Shown here piece after piece: positions 32,261-42,689 of a stretch of 64,000 nt of DNA. Under the pieces are notes generated by a model. That model had not been told where the DNA came from. It saw only the letters and a program-made list of their open reading frames with translations, and ran no database searches. Numbering within the stretch: position 1 is the stretch's first letter; every line of letters starts with the position of its first letter. The translations under genes were made by a program, and so were the position numbers. The stretch comes from Luzula sylvatica. Its lineage: Eukaryota; Streptophyta; Magnoliopsida; Poales; Juncaceae. The stretch covers positions 20,552,862 to 20,616,861 of the forward strand of contig OX326959.1 of assembly GCA_946800325.1 (NCBI GenBank). Reading direction: 5' to 3'.

Positions 32261-33816
32261 GGGAATTCATGATAAAGCTATTGGAAGCCAAAGGATTCCC
32301 GAATAAGTGGAACCTTTGGATAAAAAACTTGCTAATCTCTTCATCATCGGCAATAAAATTAAACGGACAAGTCTCACCATATTTCTTCCACCAAAAAGGG
32401 CTAAGACAAGGAGACCCATTATCTCCTCTACTATTTGATTTGGCAATAAACCTTCTTCAAGATATTATAGAAAAAATAAAGCCAATGTTACAAGCTTCCT
32501 CAAGAATAAAAACAAAATTACTACAATACGCGGATGATACATTGTTAATGGCTGAGACGGATCCAAAAAATCTCAAGATAATAGCAAAAGCGTTGGAACT
32601 ATTCACCGAAATAACGGGACTAGAAATAAATTGGAATAAGACGAGTTATTCAATGATTAACATCCCGGATCATCTATCTCAAACGATTTCCGACATAGTA
32701 AAATGTCAAAAGAAAGACCTTCCCTTCAAGTATCTTGGACTACCTTTAACCTCCAAAAAAAACGAGGAAAGTGTTATTCCTTCCGTTAATAAAGAAAATA
32801 CAAGACAAAGTGGCTTCATGGAAGGAGAAGTTGCTCTCAATGGGGGACGTCTAACATTGGCACAAGCGACTCTTGCCTCAATCCCAACCCATCACATGCA
32901 AGTAATGCAAATACCAAAAGGGACTAATAAAGAAATAGAAAAGATAATTAGAGGATTTCTTTGGAAAGGAGCGGGAAAATGCAACCCGGGTAATTGCTTG
33001 GTTAATTGGGACACATTAACACTACCAAAAAGGAACGGGGGGCTAGGGCTTCCCAACATGAAAATTAAAAATGACACGCTATTAATGAAATGCCTATGGA
33101 AAATAGATAAAGAAAAAGAAAGTACATAGGCTACAACTCTTAAAGAATTATATGGAATAAACCGAGCAATAGATATAAAAGAAATACCAATTTCCAAAAG
33201 TTCCATGTTCTTAAAGGAACTAGTCAAATACCTACCCACCTACACGGCCGCGGTAGAAATTAACCAAGAAAATGACGAGGCGAGATTCAAGTGGGATAAA
33301 AAAGGAACATACACATTAAAGGCAATGTACACATTCTTAAGAGATCCCGGAATGAGAGTCGAATGGAGTGAATATTTATGGAAGATGAAAATACCCCCGA
33401 AAATAAAGACCTTCTTATGGCTTGCAATATTGAAAAGATTGAACACGGCAGATATACTACAAAAAAAAGGTTGGCCAAACCAACATTTATGTCACCTATG
33501 TAACGCACATGATGAAACCACCGAACACATCATAACCGAATGCGCTTACACAAAAGAAGTTTGGAGGGTGGTAGAAACACAAATGAATATTCAACCAACT
33601 TTCGTTGCATCGCGAGACTTAAAAACAACATGGACTACCAACCGAAAATCTAGAGACAAAGACAAAAAGAAGGAATGGGACGAGATTTGGGCGGCAATTG
33701 CTTGGACAACATGGAAGGAAAGAAACGCACGGATATTTCGAAACAAGAACAACTCGGCGATGAACACCGCCAACAAAACGATGGAGGAGCTAGAGCTATG
33801 GAGGACAATAACATAG
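32261..33816 (+). pseudogene. LINE1 ORF2 remnant: RT palm/thumb and zf-RVT domain
   Basis: The readable frame runs from within RT (KGLRQGDPLSPLLFDLAINL, catalytic YADDTLLMAE, thumb ITGLEINWNKTSYS, LPFKYLGLPL) through SGFMEG...ALNGGRLTLAQATLASIPTH to a stop at 33127-33129. It reopens at 33205 into the plant LINE zinc-binding domain (ARFKWDKKGTYTLKAMYTF, KMKIPPKIKTFLWLAILKRL, LCHLCNAHDETTEHIITEC), ending at 33816. No RNase H domain follows, unlike LINE2. It is dead because of truncation and an internal stop. Confidence 0.85.
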
Positions 33817-33951
33817 AAAGGGCTTCATAGAGCAAAGAATTAGATATCTAGTGCAAGTAATCTAATTACTACTCATGTAAATATACTTTTCGTTTTTATA
33901 TTAGACCGAATACCAATTTGGTATTCTTTCAAAAAAAAAAAAAAAAAAATC
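32261..33951 (+). mobile_element. 5'-truncated L1-type LINE (LINE1)
   Basis: Starts inside the reverse transcriptase domain right at the A2 LTR edge and ends in a run of about 19 A at 33933-33951. The endonuclease and N-terminal RT are missing, as is usual for LINE copies made by target-primed reverse transcription. I could not find a clear target duplication. Confidence 0.85.
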
Positions 33952-34690
33952 CAAAAAACTCTCTGAAAATATCGGCATTTCATATATATTGCTCGATGAA
34001 TGGTGTTCTAGTCCAAATACGACGCCTTATTTTGAAATCGGCATTTCAGTTATCACTCGTTCCTGGGGATTTGTTTGAATAAACTATGTCATTTGTAACA
34101 AAACATACAAAATATGTACATCAATAAAAAATTTCGTTCTATTAATTAACTAAATATATATTTTACAAATTATTTACTAATACATATTTTATACAGAATT
34201 TATTTATACATAATTTAAGAATTAAATATAAATATGTTTTTAAAATGTTGTATTAATATACATTGAAAAAATGAACATGGAACTTTTTACTTAAAAAATG
34301 TACATTGAATATGTGGAAAATCTATTTATTTATTCGGCAATTATCCAGTACAACTCATTTTATAAAGATACTTTCGAAATTATAGATCTCTCTGTATTAT
34401 GTAAATTGTTATTTATTTTCTATTTAAAACTAGTATTAATTTGTAATTGAAAACATTTCCTAATTTCCCTTTTTAAATTGAATATGATTTGTAAAAAATA
34501 AATGTACCGTAGAATCACCCTTATTAATGTGCATTAGACTTTTTACATAAAAATGTACATTGAATATCTAGAAAATTTTAATTAGAGAAAAATTAAATCT
34601 TGAAAATCTATCATTATTAAGCATTTTTTTAGAAATCAAATACATTTAATTTGTAATTAATAGTAAGCATACTCAATAGGTATAATTTAC
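33952..34690. other. AT-rich upstream region of DEFL1 (start of duplicated segment)
   Basis: No gene. Its start (CCAAAAAACTCTCTG) matches 58660 onward, marking the left edge of the segmental duplication shared with array 2. A diverged copy lies upstream of DEFL3 (about 44060-44800) and a further one at about 62060-63354. Confidence 0.75.
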
Positions 34691-34709
34691 CTATAAAATA
34701 AGACATTAC
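34691..34709 (+). promoter_or_regulatory. DEFL1 core promoter
   Basis: CTATAAAATAAGACATTAC, 83 bp upstream of the ATG. All five DEFL genes share CTATAAARTRRGACATTAC at 80-85 bp before the start. Confidence 0.75.
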
Positions 34710-34773
34710 ACAATGAAAGTATTGCAAATTAAAATCTAAAGAAGAATTACAATCTTCCCTCTTCATTATCAAC

Positions 34774-35379
34774 ATGGCCAAATCTGTTTGCTTTTTCTTC
34801 GTCCTCTTTGTCTTCGCCTCAGGTAATTAATTACTCGAATTTATTTAGTTAAATATTAGCATATCCATTTCGAAGTTGCAAATAAAATAAGTTTACCTCT
34901 AGTAGAAAGTTGATTAGCCCAAATTCAGTACCCATAATTTAAAGGATAATCAACATTTTTTTTAGTATATAAATATACATCTGAATATATATATTTGCAA
35001 TGTAAGCATGTTTGCTGAATAATTCAAATTAAAATAGTGTACTTAATTGGATTCTCATTTTATATTCAAAGGGCACTTTTAAAATTATCAATTTCATTAA
35101 TTCTCTTGATTTGATTATTGAAATTAAATTACATGATTCTTACATGAGCACATCATAAATAACCTATATATAATTTTTTTTGTGATATTACACTTCACAG
35201 CTGCGATTATGATGCCACGAGCAAATGCGAAGGATTGCTCAATTTATACACAGTTATCTAGCATGTGTACTGGGAACAGATGCAATTATTTTTGCGATCA
35301 TAACTTCAGTGGCGCCACTGCAAAGTGCGTTTTTGATACTAGTCGAGGATACGTTTGTCGTTGTACTTATCCATGCTAA
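34774..35379 (+). CDS. DEFL1: secreted eight-cysteine defensin-like peptide, two exons
   Basis: Exon 1 is 34774-34822, the intron 34823-35200 (GTAATT...CACAG) and exon 2 35201-35379, encoding 75 aa. A hydrophobic signal peptide starts MAKSVCFFFVLF, and a cleavage after ANA (residue 26) is likely. The mature peptide of about 49 residues has eight Cys spaced C-9-C-4-C-3-C-10-C-9-C-1-C-3-C. The CX3C plus CXC pairs mark a cysteine-stabilised alpha-beta fold of the LCR (SLR1-BP-like) defensin-like type. An intron inside the signal region is typical of this family. Such peptides act outside the cell in defence or in pollen-pistil signalling; which applies here is unknown. An AATAAA lies at 35440-35445. 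It is near-identical to DEFL4, with five residue changes. Confidence 0.85.
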
Positions 35380-35445
35380 ATACAGTTTGTTAATTCCCTA
35401 TTTGTGTTATTTGCTTGTTCTCGAGGAATGTTTGTGATGAATAAA

Positions 35446-36231
35446 TAAAGAAAATAATATATTATTTCCACTGTTAATTACTTCTTTTTATATTACGATA
35501 TACAAATTGACGTTTCCGTATTCAACCTGATCAATTATTCGCGTATTTTATGATTGTTTTTTAAAAAAAAAACACACGTATTGTCCTATACTATATTTTT
35601 TCAGAAAATTATATATATTTTTAAGTTAATAACAAAATTTAAAATTTTGAAAAATGATTAAAACAACAAAAATATCAATAATTTATATTTTTGCGATTCA
35701 ATGAATTAATCAAATAATTTTGTTATATATTCAATTCATTCATGTAAACATTTATAACATGTATTCTATTTAAAATATGTGTACCGTACATCTAAAATTT
35801 ATAAACTATATCAAAAAATGTATCACAGGTAAAGATACGTCTTATAAGTGAAATGATTTAACATACATTTAAAATTTGTGACATATATTTTAAATGTACA
35901 TGTAAAAGTGGTATAACATACATCTAAAATATATTATACATCCAAAAAAAAAATTAATATTCACTCCGTGTCCTGTTAAATTCAACGTGCTCATGAAGTG
36001 CATAATTTGTCCTCATTATTAATATACATTGAAATTTTTCTTAAAAAGTATATACATTGAACCTTTAATTAATGTTAATTATACTCATTCTTAAGAAAAT
36101 ATATCAATTTCGACCTGCACACGAAGTGCTGAATTTTTTCTCATTATTAATATACACTGAACTTTTTCTTAAAAAATTATATGCATTGAATCTTTAATTA
36201 ATGTGAATTATACTCATAAGACATAGTTCAT
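35446..36231. other. Intergenic region DEFL1-DEFL2
   Basis: AT-rich with repeated TACATCTAAAAT-like motifs. No gene. Colinear with about 60365-61140 of array 2. Confidence 0.7.
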
Positions 36232-36250
36232 CTATAAAGTGAGACATTAC
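36232..36250 (+). promoter_or_regulatory. DEFL2 core promoter
   Basis: CTATAAAGTGAGACATTAC, 80 bp upstream of the ATG. Confidence 0.75.
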
Positions 36251-36311
36251 AGAAGAATTGCATATTAAAATCTAAATTGATATAATCTCCTTTTTCAATA
36301 TCAATATCAGC

Positions 36312-37042
36312 ATGGCCAAGTCTTCTTGTTGTGTTTTCTTCATCATGTTTGTTCTTGTCTCGGGTAATTATTCAAAAAATTTCAATTTTGTTTTTAATAT
36401 ATGTATTTCGAGGTTGAAATTTTTACCTCTAGCAGAAATTTATTCTGTAGAATTTAGCCGGAAAGATACATAGTTCAAATGATCGAGTGCATAGTACAAT
36501 AAATCAAACGTCATGAGTTCGATTTTTTTTGACATCAACAATGAATGAAACAAAAAAAACATTCTTCATTAAATAAAAAAATAAATATCCGAAAGATACA
36601 TCATTCATTCGATGTTAATTTTATATTATCATAGCTCGGTTGAAAATTACTGTGTTATGCTATTTAATTCTCTTATGTTTCTTCATGAAATTATCTTCTA
36701 CTGTTCTTACATCAACAAGTCTAAATTCAAAAATATAAACCGGTAAATTAAATAATATGATGTTATAGCATATTTATAGAGCACAATAATAAAAGTGATA
36801 ATTAAAAAGTAATGCTATTACATAAAATATTGATATCAAATTGTTGTCAAATTATTTATATTACAGCTATGAATATGATGCCTCAAGCAAATGCGAATGA
36901 ATGCGAAGTTTTTATAATCGGAGGATGTCATGATGATAACGAATGCCAGAATGTATGCCAGAAGCAATATACCGGAGGTGTCGGAAACTGTATAAAAGAT
37001 CCTCATAATATAGTAGTTTGTCAATGTAGGTACCCTTGTTGA
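36312..37042 (+). CDS. DEFL2: secreted eight-cysteine LCR-type peptide, two exons
   Basis: Exon 1 is 36312-36363, the intron 36364-36866 (GTAATT...TTACAG) and exon 2 36867-37042, encoding 75 aa. The signal peptide is MAKSSCCVFFIMFVLVS, with a likely cut after ANA (residue 27). Cys spacing of the mature part is C-7-C-5-C-3-C-10-C-9-C-1-C-3-C, with a GNC before the fifth Cys as in the gamma-core, and the ending CQCRYPC. It fits the LCR consensus better than DEFL1. The intron carries a tRNA-derived SINE (36471-36588). It differs from DEFL5 in one residue (Gln to Leu after the fourth Cys), so it looks constrained. Function and target are unknown. Confidence 0.86.
36471..36588 (+). mobile_element. 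tRNA-derived SINE in the DEFL2 intron
   Basis: About 118 bp with an A-box-like start (TAGTTCAAATGATCGAGTGC, like TAGCTCAGTTGGTAGAGTGC) and a B-box-like GAGTTCGATTT 40 bp further, ending in an A-rich tail. Flanked by CCGGAAAGATACA (36459-36470) and CCGAAAGATACA (36589-36600), which read as a target duplication of about 12 bp with one difference. Confidence 0.65.
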
Positions 37043-37429
37043 ATTAGGGTTTACTAGTATTTTATAAGGATTGGAGTAATGGTATTTTCATATAAACTGA
37101 TCACAAATTTAACACAAATAAATAAATTTGTACTATAATCAAATATACAAAGTTATGTATTTGTGTCAAATATGTAATCAGTTTATGTGTTCATATTATT
37201 ACTCAAGATGGTTGCTTTTGATGAGTTAATAATTAAAATAATATCCTTTTTGTTGAGTTATGGAGTTATTTGTTTGTTTTGGTAATGTTGGGTACATTCT
37301 TTTGATCCTAGATTGTGGGTATAATATTCAAGACGTTATGTAATTAATAATTAAAAAGTCTTGACTATTACACCATCCACCCAGGTCCCACACACGCACG
37401 CGCAAGCGGACACAAAGACCCTTAGGCTA
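37043..37429. other. DEFL2 downstream region
   Basis: No gene. Colinear with 61658-62030 downstream of DEFL5. It ends in a CA/CG-rich stretch (CCCACACACGCACGCGC) after which array 1 jumps to LINE2 and array 2 continues into the next duplicated unit. Confidence 0.65.
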
Positions 37430-37499
37430 TATTAAAGCAAACAATGTCACATTACATAAAGTTGAATTACGCATAAATAGATGACTATAAAAATCGGCT

Positions 37500-38214
37500 T
37501 CTAAACTTACGTTGAGCCTTTACGGAGGAAAATCACAACCGTGAAACTTTATGAATTCTTGCTTTGTGAGCTAGCGCGTCCGACTTCGTGTTGTCCCTTC
37601 TCGATATATGATAGAAATGCCAACCATCTTCATCCTTAATCATAGCTCGGACATCTTGAAGTTCGAAATATAATCTCCAATCCAAGTCATGAGTGATATT
37701 TTTAATGGCTTGGATGATTGAGATATTATCACACAAAATTGCGCAAGACTTAATTTTTGACGATTTGAGATGATGTAACGCCGTTATACACGCCTTTAAT
37801 TCCGAATGAAGAGGAAAAATAGCTTGAGTATATATACTCGCATAAAACGTGACCTATGTGCCCCGTGTAACTACAACGCCCAAACTCGTACCATCTTCAG
37901 TCCATGAACCGTCGACATGACTTGTAAATTCCTCATCTCCAGTGAAACCGTTCGTGGGAGCGATGATGCTTATATCTTGAAATAGGTTATTTGCTTTGGT
38001 GATCCCAAGGGCTATGCGAGTTATTGTCGAAGGGGTGTATCGAATATTTTGGAAAATAAATTCGCATCGATCTTTCCAAATGGCCCATAAGGTATTGGTA
38101 AAAATGCCAGATTGCGTTTCATTGAGGCTTTTATCTAGATGGAAGATTACCTCTTTGGGCTCACCACTAATATTGTCGACTCGCAAGCTAAGGGAGAGAT
38201 ATGAACCAAACTAA
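37500..38214 (-). pseudogene. LINE2 RNase H domain and preceding linker
   Basis: Read from the right: ESQSGIF-like linker with NTLWAIWKDRCEFIFQN, then VDGSWTEDGTSLG (first catalytic Asp), a stop near 37850, SELKACITALHHL (Glu), CDNISIIQAIK (Asp), and HISRRDNTKSDALAHKA (final Asp). This is the plant non-LTR RNase H (RVT_3 type). The stop and frameshift disable it. Confidence 0.75.
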
Positions 38215-40760
38215 CTTCGATTGTGGACATAAAAAAGCCATATGTAAGATGTCTTCATCTTCATTTAAACAACGCTTACAAGTCGTGGGAATATAGCTAA
38301 TTCGTCGATGAAGATTCACGTTAGTTGGTACGGCATTTAAGCAAATCCGCCAAAGAAAAATGACCACCCGAGGCGAGATTATTTTATTGCGTCAAATAAT
38401 GGCACATATTTTTTCGGATTCTGGTTGGATTGTTTGGGGGATCGGGTGTATATGATGGTACGCGTTTTTGACCGAGAATGCCCCATTAGTTTCAAGAGTC
38501 CACACCAATTTATCTCGTTGGAGAAGAGAGGATGTCGAGATAGGTGTATTTTCGGGATGTCAAGCGTTCTAGACGCCCCAAAAATTTCAAGAAGAAGCGG
38601 TACATTCCAACAAACCGTCTCATAATCAATGAAATCAGAGACAAACATGTTGCGGTGTCGGAGATTTTGGGGGGCATCATTCTCCCAATTCCGGTACCAA
38701 GGCGATCCGATCGCCGAACAAGATTCACCATTCCCAAATTTCCATTTGATATTGTCTTTGAAGTTGATTCTTTGATCAATTAGGCTTCTCCAAAATTTCG
38801 TTACGATACCTCGGCGTTTCGTGTGCCAAATGGTATTGTGGGAGAAGTATTTAGCCTTGATAATGTTAACCCATGGTTTATTGATATTTGAGATTAAGTA
38901 TCAAAGGCTTTTTTGAATAAGAGCTTGATTGAAACCCAATAAGTTGCGAATACCCAAACTGCCGTCCAATTTCGATCTCGCCAATTTCTCCCATTTGCAA
39001 AGCGCAAGAAATCGACCCTCTTGTTTACCCCACCAAAAGCGACGGGTCATTCTAGTAATTTTCAATAGGGTATTTTTTGGTAAAATTTCCGTGAAAATCG
39101 GGTAAATCGGTATAGTTTGAAGAACGGATTTTATGAGCACTACGCGACCGGCATGCGAAAGCGTTTGAATTTTCCAACGAGAGAGTTTATTTTGCACTTG
39201 TTGGCTGAGATTATGCGTATTTAGCATACCATTTTTACGGATATAAACCCCAAGGTATCTTTCCACTTCGTCCGTCCTAATACCGCCTAAGATAGCGAGT
39301 ACCTCCTCTTGTCTCATTAGTGATACATTTTTACTAAACCATTTGGATTTGCTCGGATTAATTTGTTGACCCGACACGAGACCAAAAGAGTGTAGGACCG
39401 CGCGAACCCGTTTAGCTTCTTGGGAGTTAGCGGCGGCAAAGATGGTGAGGTCGTCAACATATAAGGAGTGATTGATTTTGGGTGCGGAAAAGGCTAGTTT
39501 GACCCCATCGATATAATTAGAGTTCATAGCAAACTTTAGGGACCGCGATAATAAATCCATACCTAAAATAAATAGGTACGGAGACAAAGGGCACCCTTGA
39601 CGTAAACCCCGGTATGGTTTGAAGAATTCATCACCGTGATCATTCAGAAGGATCAAAAATTTAGCACTACGAATACACGCATCAATTAATATTGAGATTT
39701 GTGAAGAGAAATTGTGTTGGAGAAGAATCGCATTGCTAAAATCCCAACTCATACGGTCAAAATCTTTTGATAGATCCACTTTAAGTGCAAAAGAAGGAGT
39801 GCCAAAATTACGTTGACTAAACGAGTGTAGTACTTCCTTTAGCACAATTATATTGTCGGAAAAAAGACCTTGTGGTAGGAAGGCATTTTTCTCCTCGGCA
39901 ATAATGGTCATGAGGCTCGGACGAATTTGAGATACAAGAATTTTAGCAATAATTTTATAAATCATATTAAGGACGCTAATCGGTCTATAATCATTAATAG
40001 ATTGAGGCTCGCTTAGTTTAGGGATGATAACCACGTGTGCGTCTCCAAGATCTTTGTGGAGTATTCTGGTTCGAAAATATATATATGTATCGTGGTGGAT
40101 ATATGTAGGAAGAGATCGGAGAGAAAGGTCTTAATAAATCGACCCGTCTCACCATCCGGGCACGGGCTTTTTGTCGGATCCGAGATCCTTTATTTCCGCC
40201 AAAATTTCGTCATTTGAGACTGCACCATCCATAAGCGATCGATCGGCTTCAGATACTTTGGGTAACGAATCGAGAAAGGTCGACGAATAAACATGCGATA
40301 GCAAAGATACCTCTTGAAATGAAGAGATGGATTTGTAATGGCGCACAAACGCACGTCGTATGGATGTCTCATCGCCAAGCCATGTACCATCGTTGAGTTG
40401 AAGCGAATGGATGGTGTTTTGGCTACGGCGAATAGAGGTTGGTGGAAATATCGGGTATTGCGATCACTACCGAGTACACAATTGGCGCGAGATCTTTGGT
40501 GTCAATAAACTTCGATTTGGTCAAGAGTTTTTTCGTGTAGGTTATGGAGCACTTTTTGCATTAAAAGATTATCATGAGAGGGTAGTTGGGTTTGCGTATT
40601 GAGCATTTCGTCCTTGATAGATTTGAGTCGATCAAGAGGGAAAATTTACGAATTCTTCCAAAGAGTGAGACCGGTTTTCATGCGCGAGTAAGCGATCTCC
40701 CAAGTTGTGTGCGGATCCAAGGTGATCAAGTACCACACTTTTGAAGTCGGATTCATGTAG
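38215..40760 (-). pseudogene. LINE2 reverse transcriptase and zinc-binding region
   Basis: The longest open part, 38901-40034, holds most of RT: INDYRPISVLNMIYKIIAKI, VDLSKDFDRMSWDF, GLRQGCPLSPYLFILGMDLL and the catalytic box YVDDLTIFAA, with YVDD where plant LINEs more often have FADD or YADD. The thumb follows (SGQQINPSKSKWF, YLGVYIRKNGML, AGRVVLIKSVLQTIPIY). Upstream pieces (40149-40346) give the pre-RT helix ending DLGSDKKPVPGW. Between 38215 and 38900 the zinc-binding region is shattered into short frames. Confidence 0.85.
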
Positions 40761-40761
40761 C

Positions 40762-41664
40762 TGTTGGATATGGGCGTCACTACCGACCTCTGCGCAGCGG
40801 ATTGAAGAGACCGATCTAATCCGATCCCGAGGACCACGCCATCGATTTCACGATATGAATCATAATCCAACATGCAACTACTAATATATAACTATTATAT
40901 ATATATAGTGACCTACCACGTGAAATTGATCATGGAGAAGGGTTGGCAAGCGCTTGTAGTTGCTATTCTCGCTCCGTTCTTCGGCAACACGTGCGTCCCA
41001 CGTCCGCACGATTCGACACCGTCGACGAAGCTTTGCCTAGTCATATACAACCGGAATCGTTCCGACTAAGCTCCGACCTTGCCCATTCTTGCTCTCCCTA
41101 GATCACAATGAAAGATCTCTCTACCCGTATCCACCTCGAGTTCTCGGCTTCCGGTCACACGTGAATCCTCCTAGTGTACTCACGCGTAAACTTGCTTGAA
41201 TCTGAATTTGAGAAGTTTTCTCCAAATTCTCTCTTTTCTCTAATGGATTCTTGAGGAAGAAGAAGAAGAAGAAGAAAAACACACAAATCCCTGTCTCTCT
41301 CTCTCTTTTCTCCAGATCTGAGGATTAATACCATTAATCCCAGATCATATCGTTAATTACAGGATAATTAATTGGAGATAAAAACTGCCAACGCAAAATT
41401 CGGAACATAGTTCGTTCGAACGCACCTTACGGTTCGTTCGAACGAAGTTGCCACTGTTACTGTGTTCCAGTTCTACATAGATGCGTTCGAACTAAATAAC
41501 ACATTCAATCGAATGTACGATAGTGCGTTCGAACGAACCATCTTTGTCTGTTCGAACGAACCATCTCCTGGTTCCTGAGTTTACACAATCTCATTGTGAA
41601 CTCAACCATTTCATCATCCTTATTTGTACCTTCTTCTAGTTGATCCAAAACTGTATTTCCTTCA
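40762..41664 (-). mobile_element. Solo LTR of a C-related copia family
   Basis: 903 bp, TGTTGG...CTTCA, with perfect TSD GTAGC (40757-40761 and 41665-41669). The first 200 bases and the last 40 resemble the element C LTR (GCGTCACTACCGA, GCGCAGCGGATTGA, AAAACTGTATTTCCTTCA). No internal region is present. It carries its own palindrome set with core CGTTCGAACG at 41405-41570. Confidence 0.93.
41405..41570. repeat. CGTTCGAACG-type palindrome array in the solo LTR
   Basis: Six units, for example GTTCGTTCGAACGCACC, GGTTCGTTCGAACGAAG and GTGCGTTCGAACGAACC, in the position that corresponds to the U3 array of element C. Confidence 0.82.
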
Positions 41665-41669
41665 GTAGC

Positions 41670-42290
41670 CACCAATGCTCAATACGGAACGATTTTTTTG
41701 AATCTTTTAGTTGGTACGTTGGTACGCAAAAGAATATGATGGTGAACACTATGAAACCGGGGGAGATGAAAAACATTTGCATTGGGATATAATTCATTCA
41801 TGGCAACGTTGACGAGACAACGATCTAACCATTGCCTAATGTATTGTCCTCGAAATCTCTTATTTTCCCAAGTGTATGCCGGCCCGTTACATCCGAGATC
41901 AATGAGGCCATTCCTATTTATAAAGTTGACAAATTTCTTATTATTCACATTAAAGGAAGATGACCCTCCCTCTTTTTTCCTCATAGAAGTAATCGCATTG
42001 AGATCTTCAATAATACACGCGGGCTCATTTGATAGAAGTTGGTTCTCAATCATCTCCCAAATTGCGGGAGTATTAACTCGATGTTGATCATCTTAAACAC
42101 AAAGAAGCTTCCATTTACAATTGGTTTTTGCATCGAACACATAAGCAAAGATATAATAATAAGATTGCTCTATAATTTGCACTTGTACATCATGTTTCCA
42201 TAATAGCCAAAGCTCCCCCGAAGAGCCAATACAAAAGACTATTTCCTAATTCAAGACAGTAAAATCTCTAATCCTATTTTTTTGCCTTGA
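41670..42290 (-). pseudogene. LINE2 endonuclease domain
   Basis: AP-type endonuclease remnant on the minus strand: SSGELWLLWKHDV, then a stop near 42094, PAIWEMIENQLL, EDLNAITSMRKKEGGSS (GDFNAI equivalent, with Gly-Asp-Phe degraded), DLGCNGPAYTWENKR, IRQWLDRCLVN and HLPRFHSVHHHIL (SDH changed to SVH). Loss of the SDH Asp and the stop would abolish activity. The 5' end of the LINE is not defined. Confidence 0.82.
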
Positions 42291-42689
42291 CGATATTACA
42301 ACGAGTTTTTGAGATAAAAGGTAGAGATGAACAAGTGATATGGAGGTACGAAGTATGGACATTGTTGCGCGACCTCCACTTCCGCAACAATTCAAAGAGA
42401 GAATGTCCATCACGTGTTGGCCTCGTCGGAATAAGATTCAAGTACCATAGAGTCAAAGTGTATCAAAAAAATTGTGTGAGCGATTCAATAGGAAGAATTG
42501 GTGTTAGAGGTCTAGGATTTGAGCATCCTTTTTCTAAAATTTGGGTAGAGTATAGACTTAAATTCCTGGTTTTTCTTATCTTGATTTTCTGAAAAATTGG
42601 TAGAAGAAAATCATAACTTGTAATCCAATCTGAAATCTGAAGAATTTGAAGAGTAATTTTCTGAAAAGCTGGTTTTTCTTAAAATCACA
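42291..42689. other. Unassigned stretch between LINE2 and the minisatellite
   Basis: Open frames of about 100 and 60 codons on the two strands overlap here, with no recognisable domain. It may be the 5' part of LINE2. Nothing else supported. Confidence 0.4.

Larger units (their letters stand above)
37430..42290 (-). mobile_element. L1-type LINE with RNase H (LINE2), split by a solo LTR
   Basis: ORF2 runs on the minus strand: endonuclease (41670-42240), linker and RT (about 38890-40760), zinc-binding domain (about 38190-38890) and an RNase H domain (37500-37960). The solo LTR 40762-41664 lies between endonuclease and RT. Several stops and frameshifts make it inactive. Its ends were not located to the base and no poly-T or target duplication was found. 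Confidence 0.83.

Noticed and set aside
42287..42592. 101-codon plus-strand frame next to LINE2
   Set aside because: No domain, opposite to the LINE and overlapping a minus-strand frame. Could be chance; kept as unassigned DNA.
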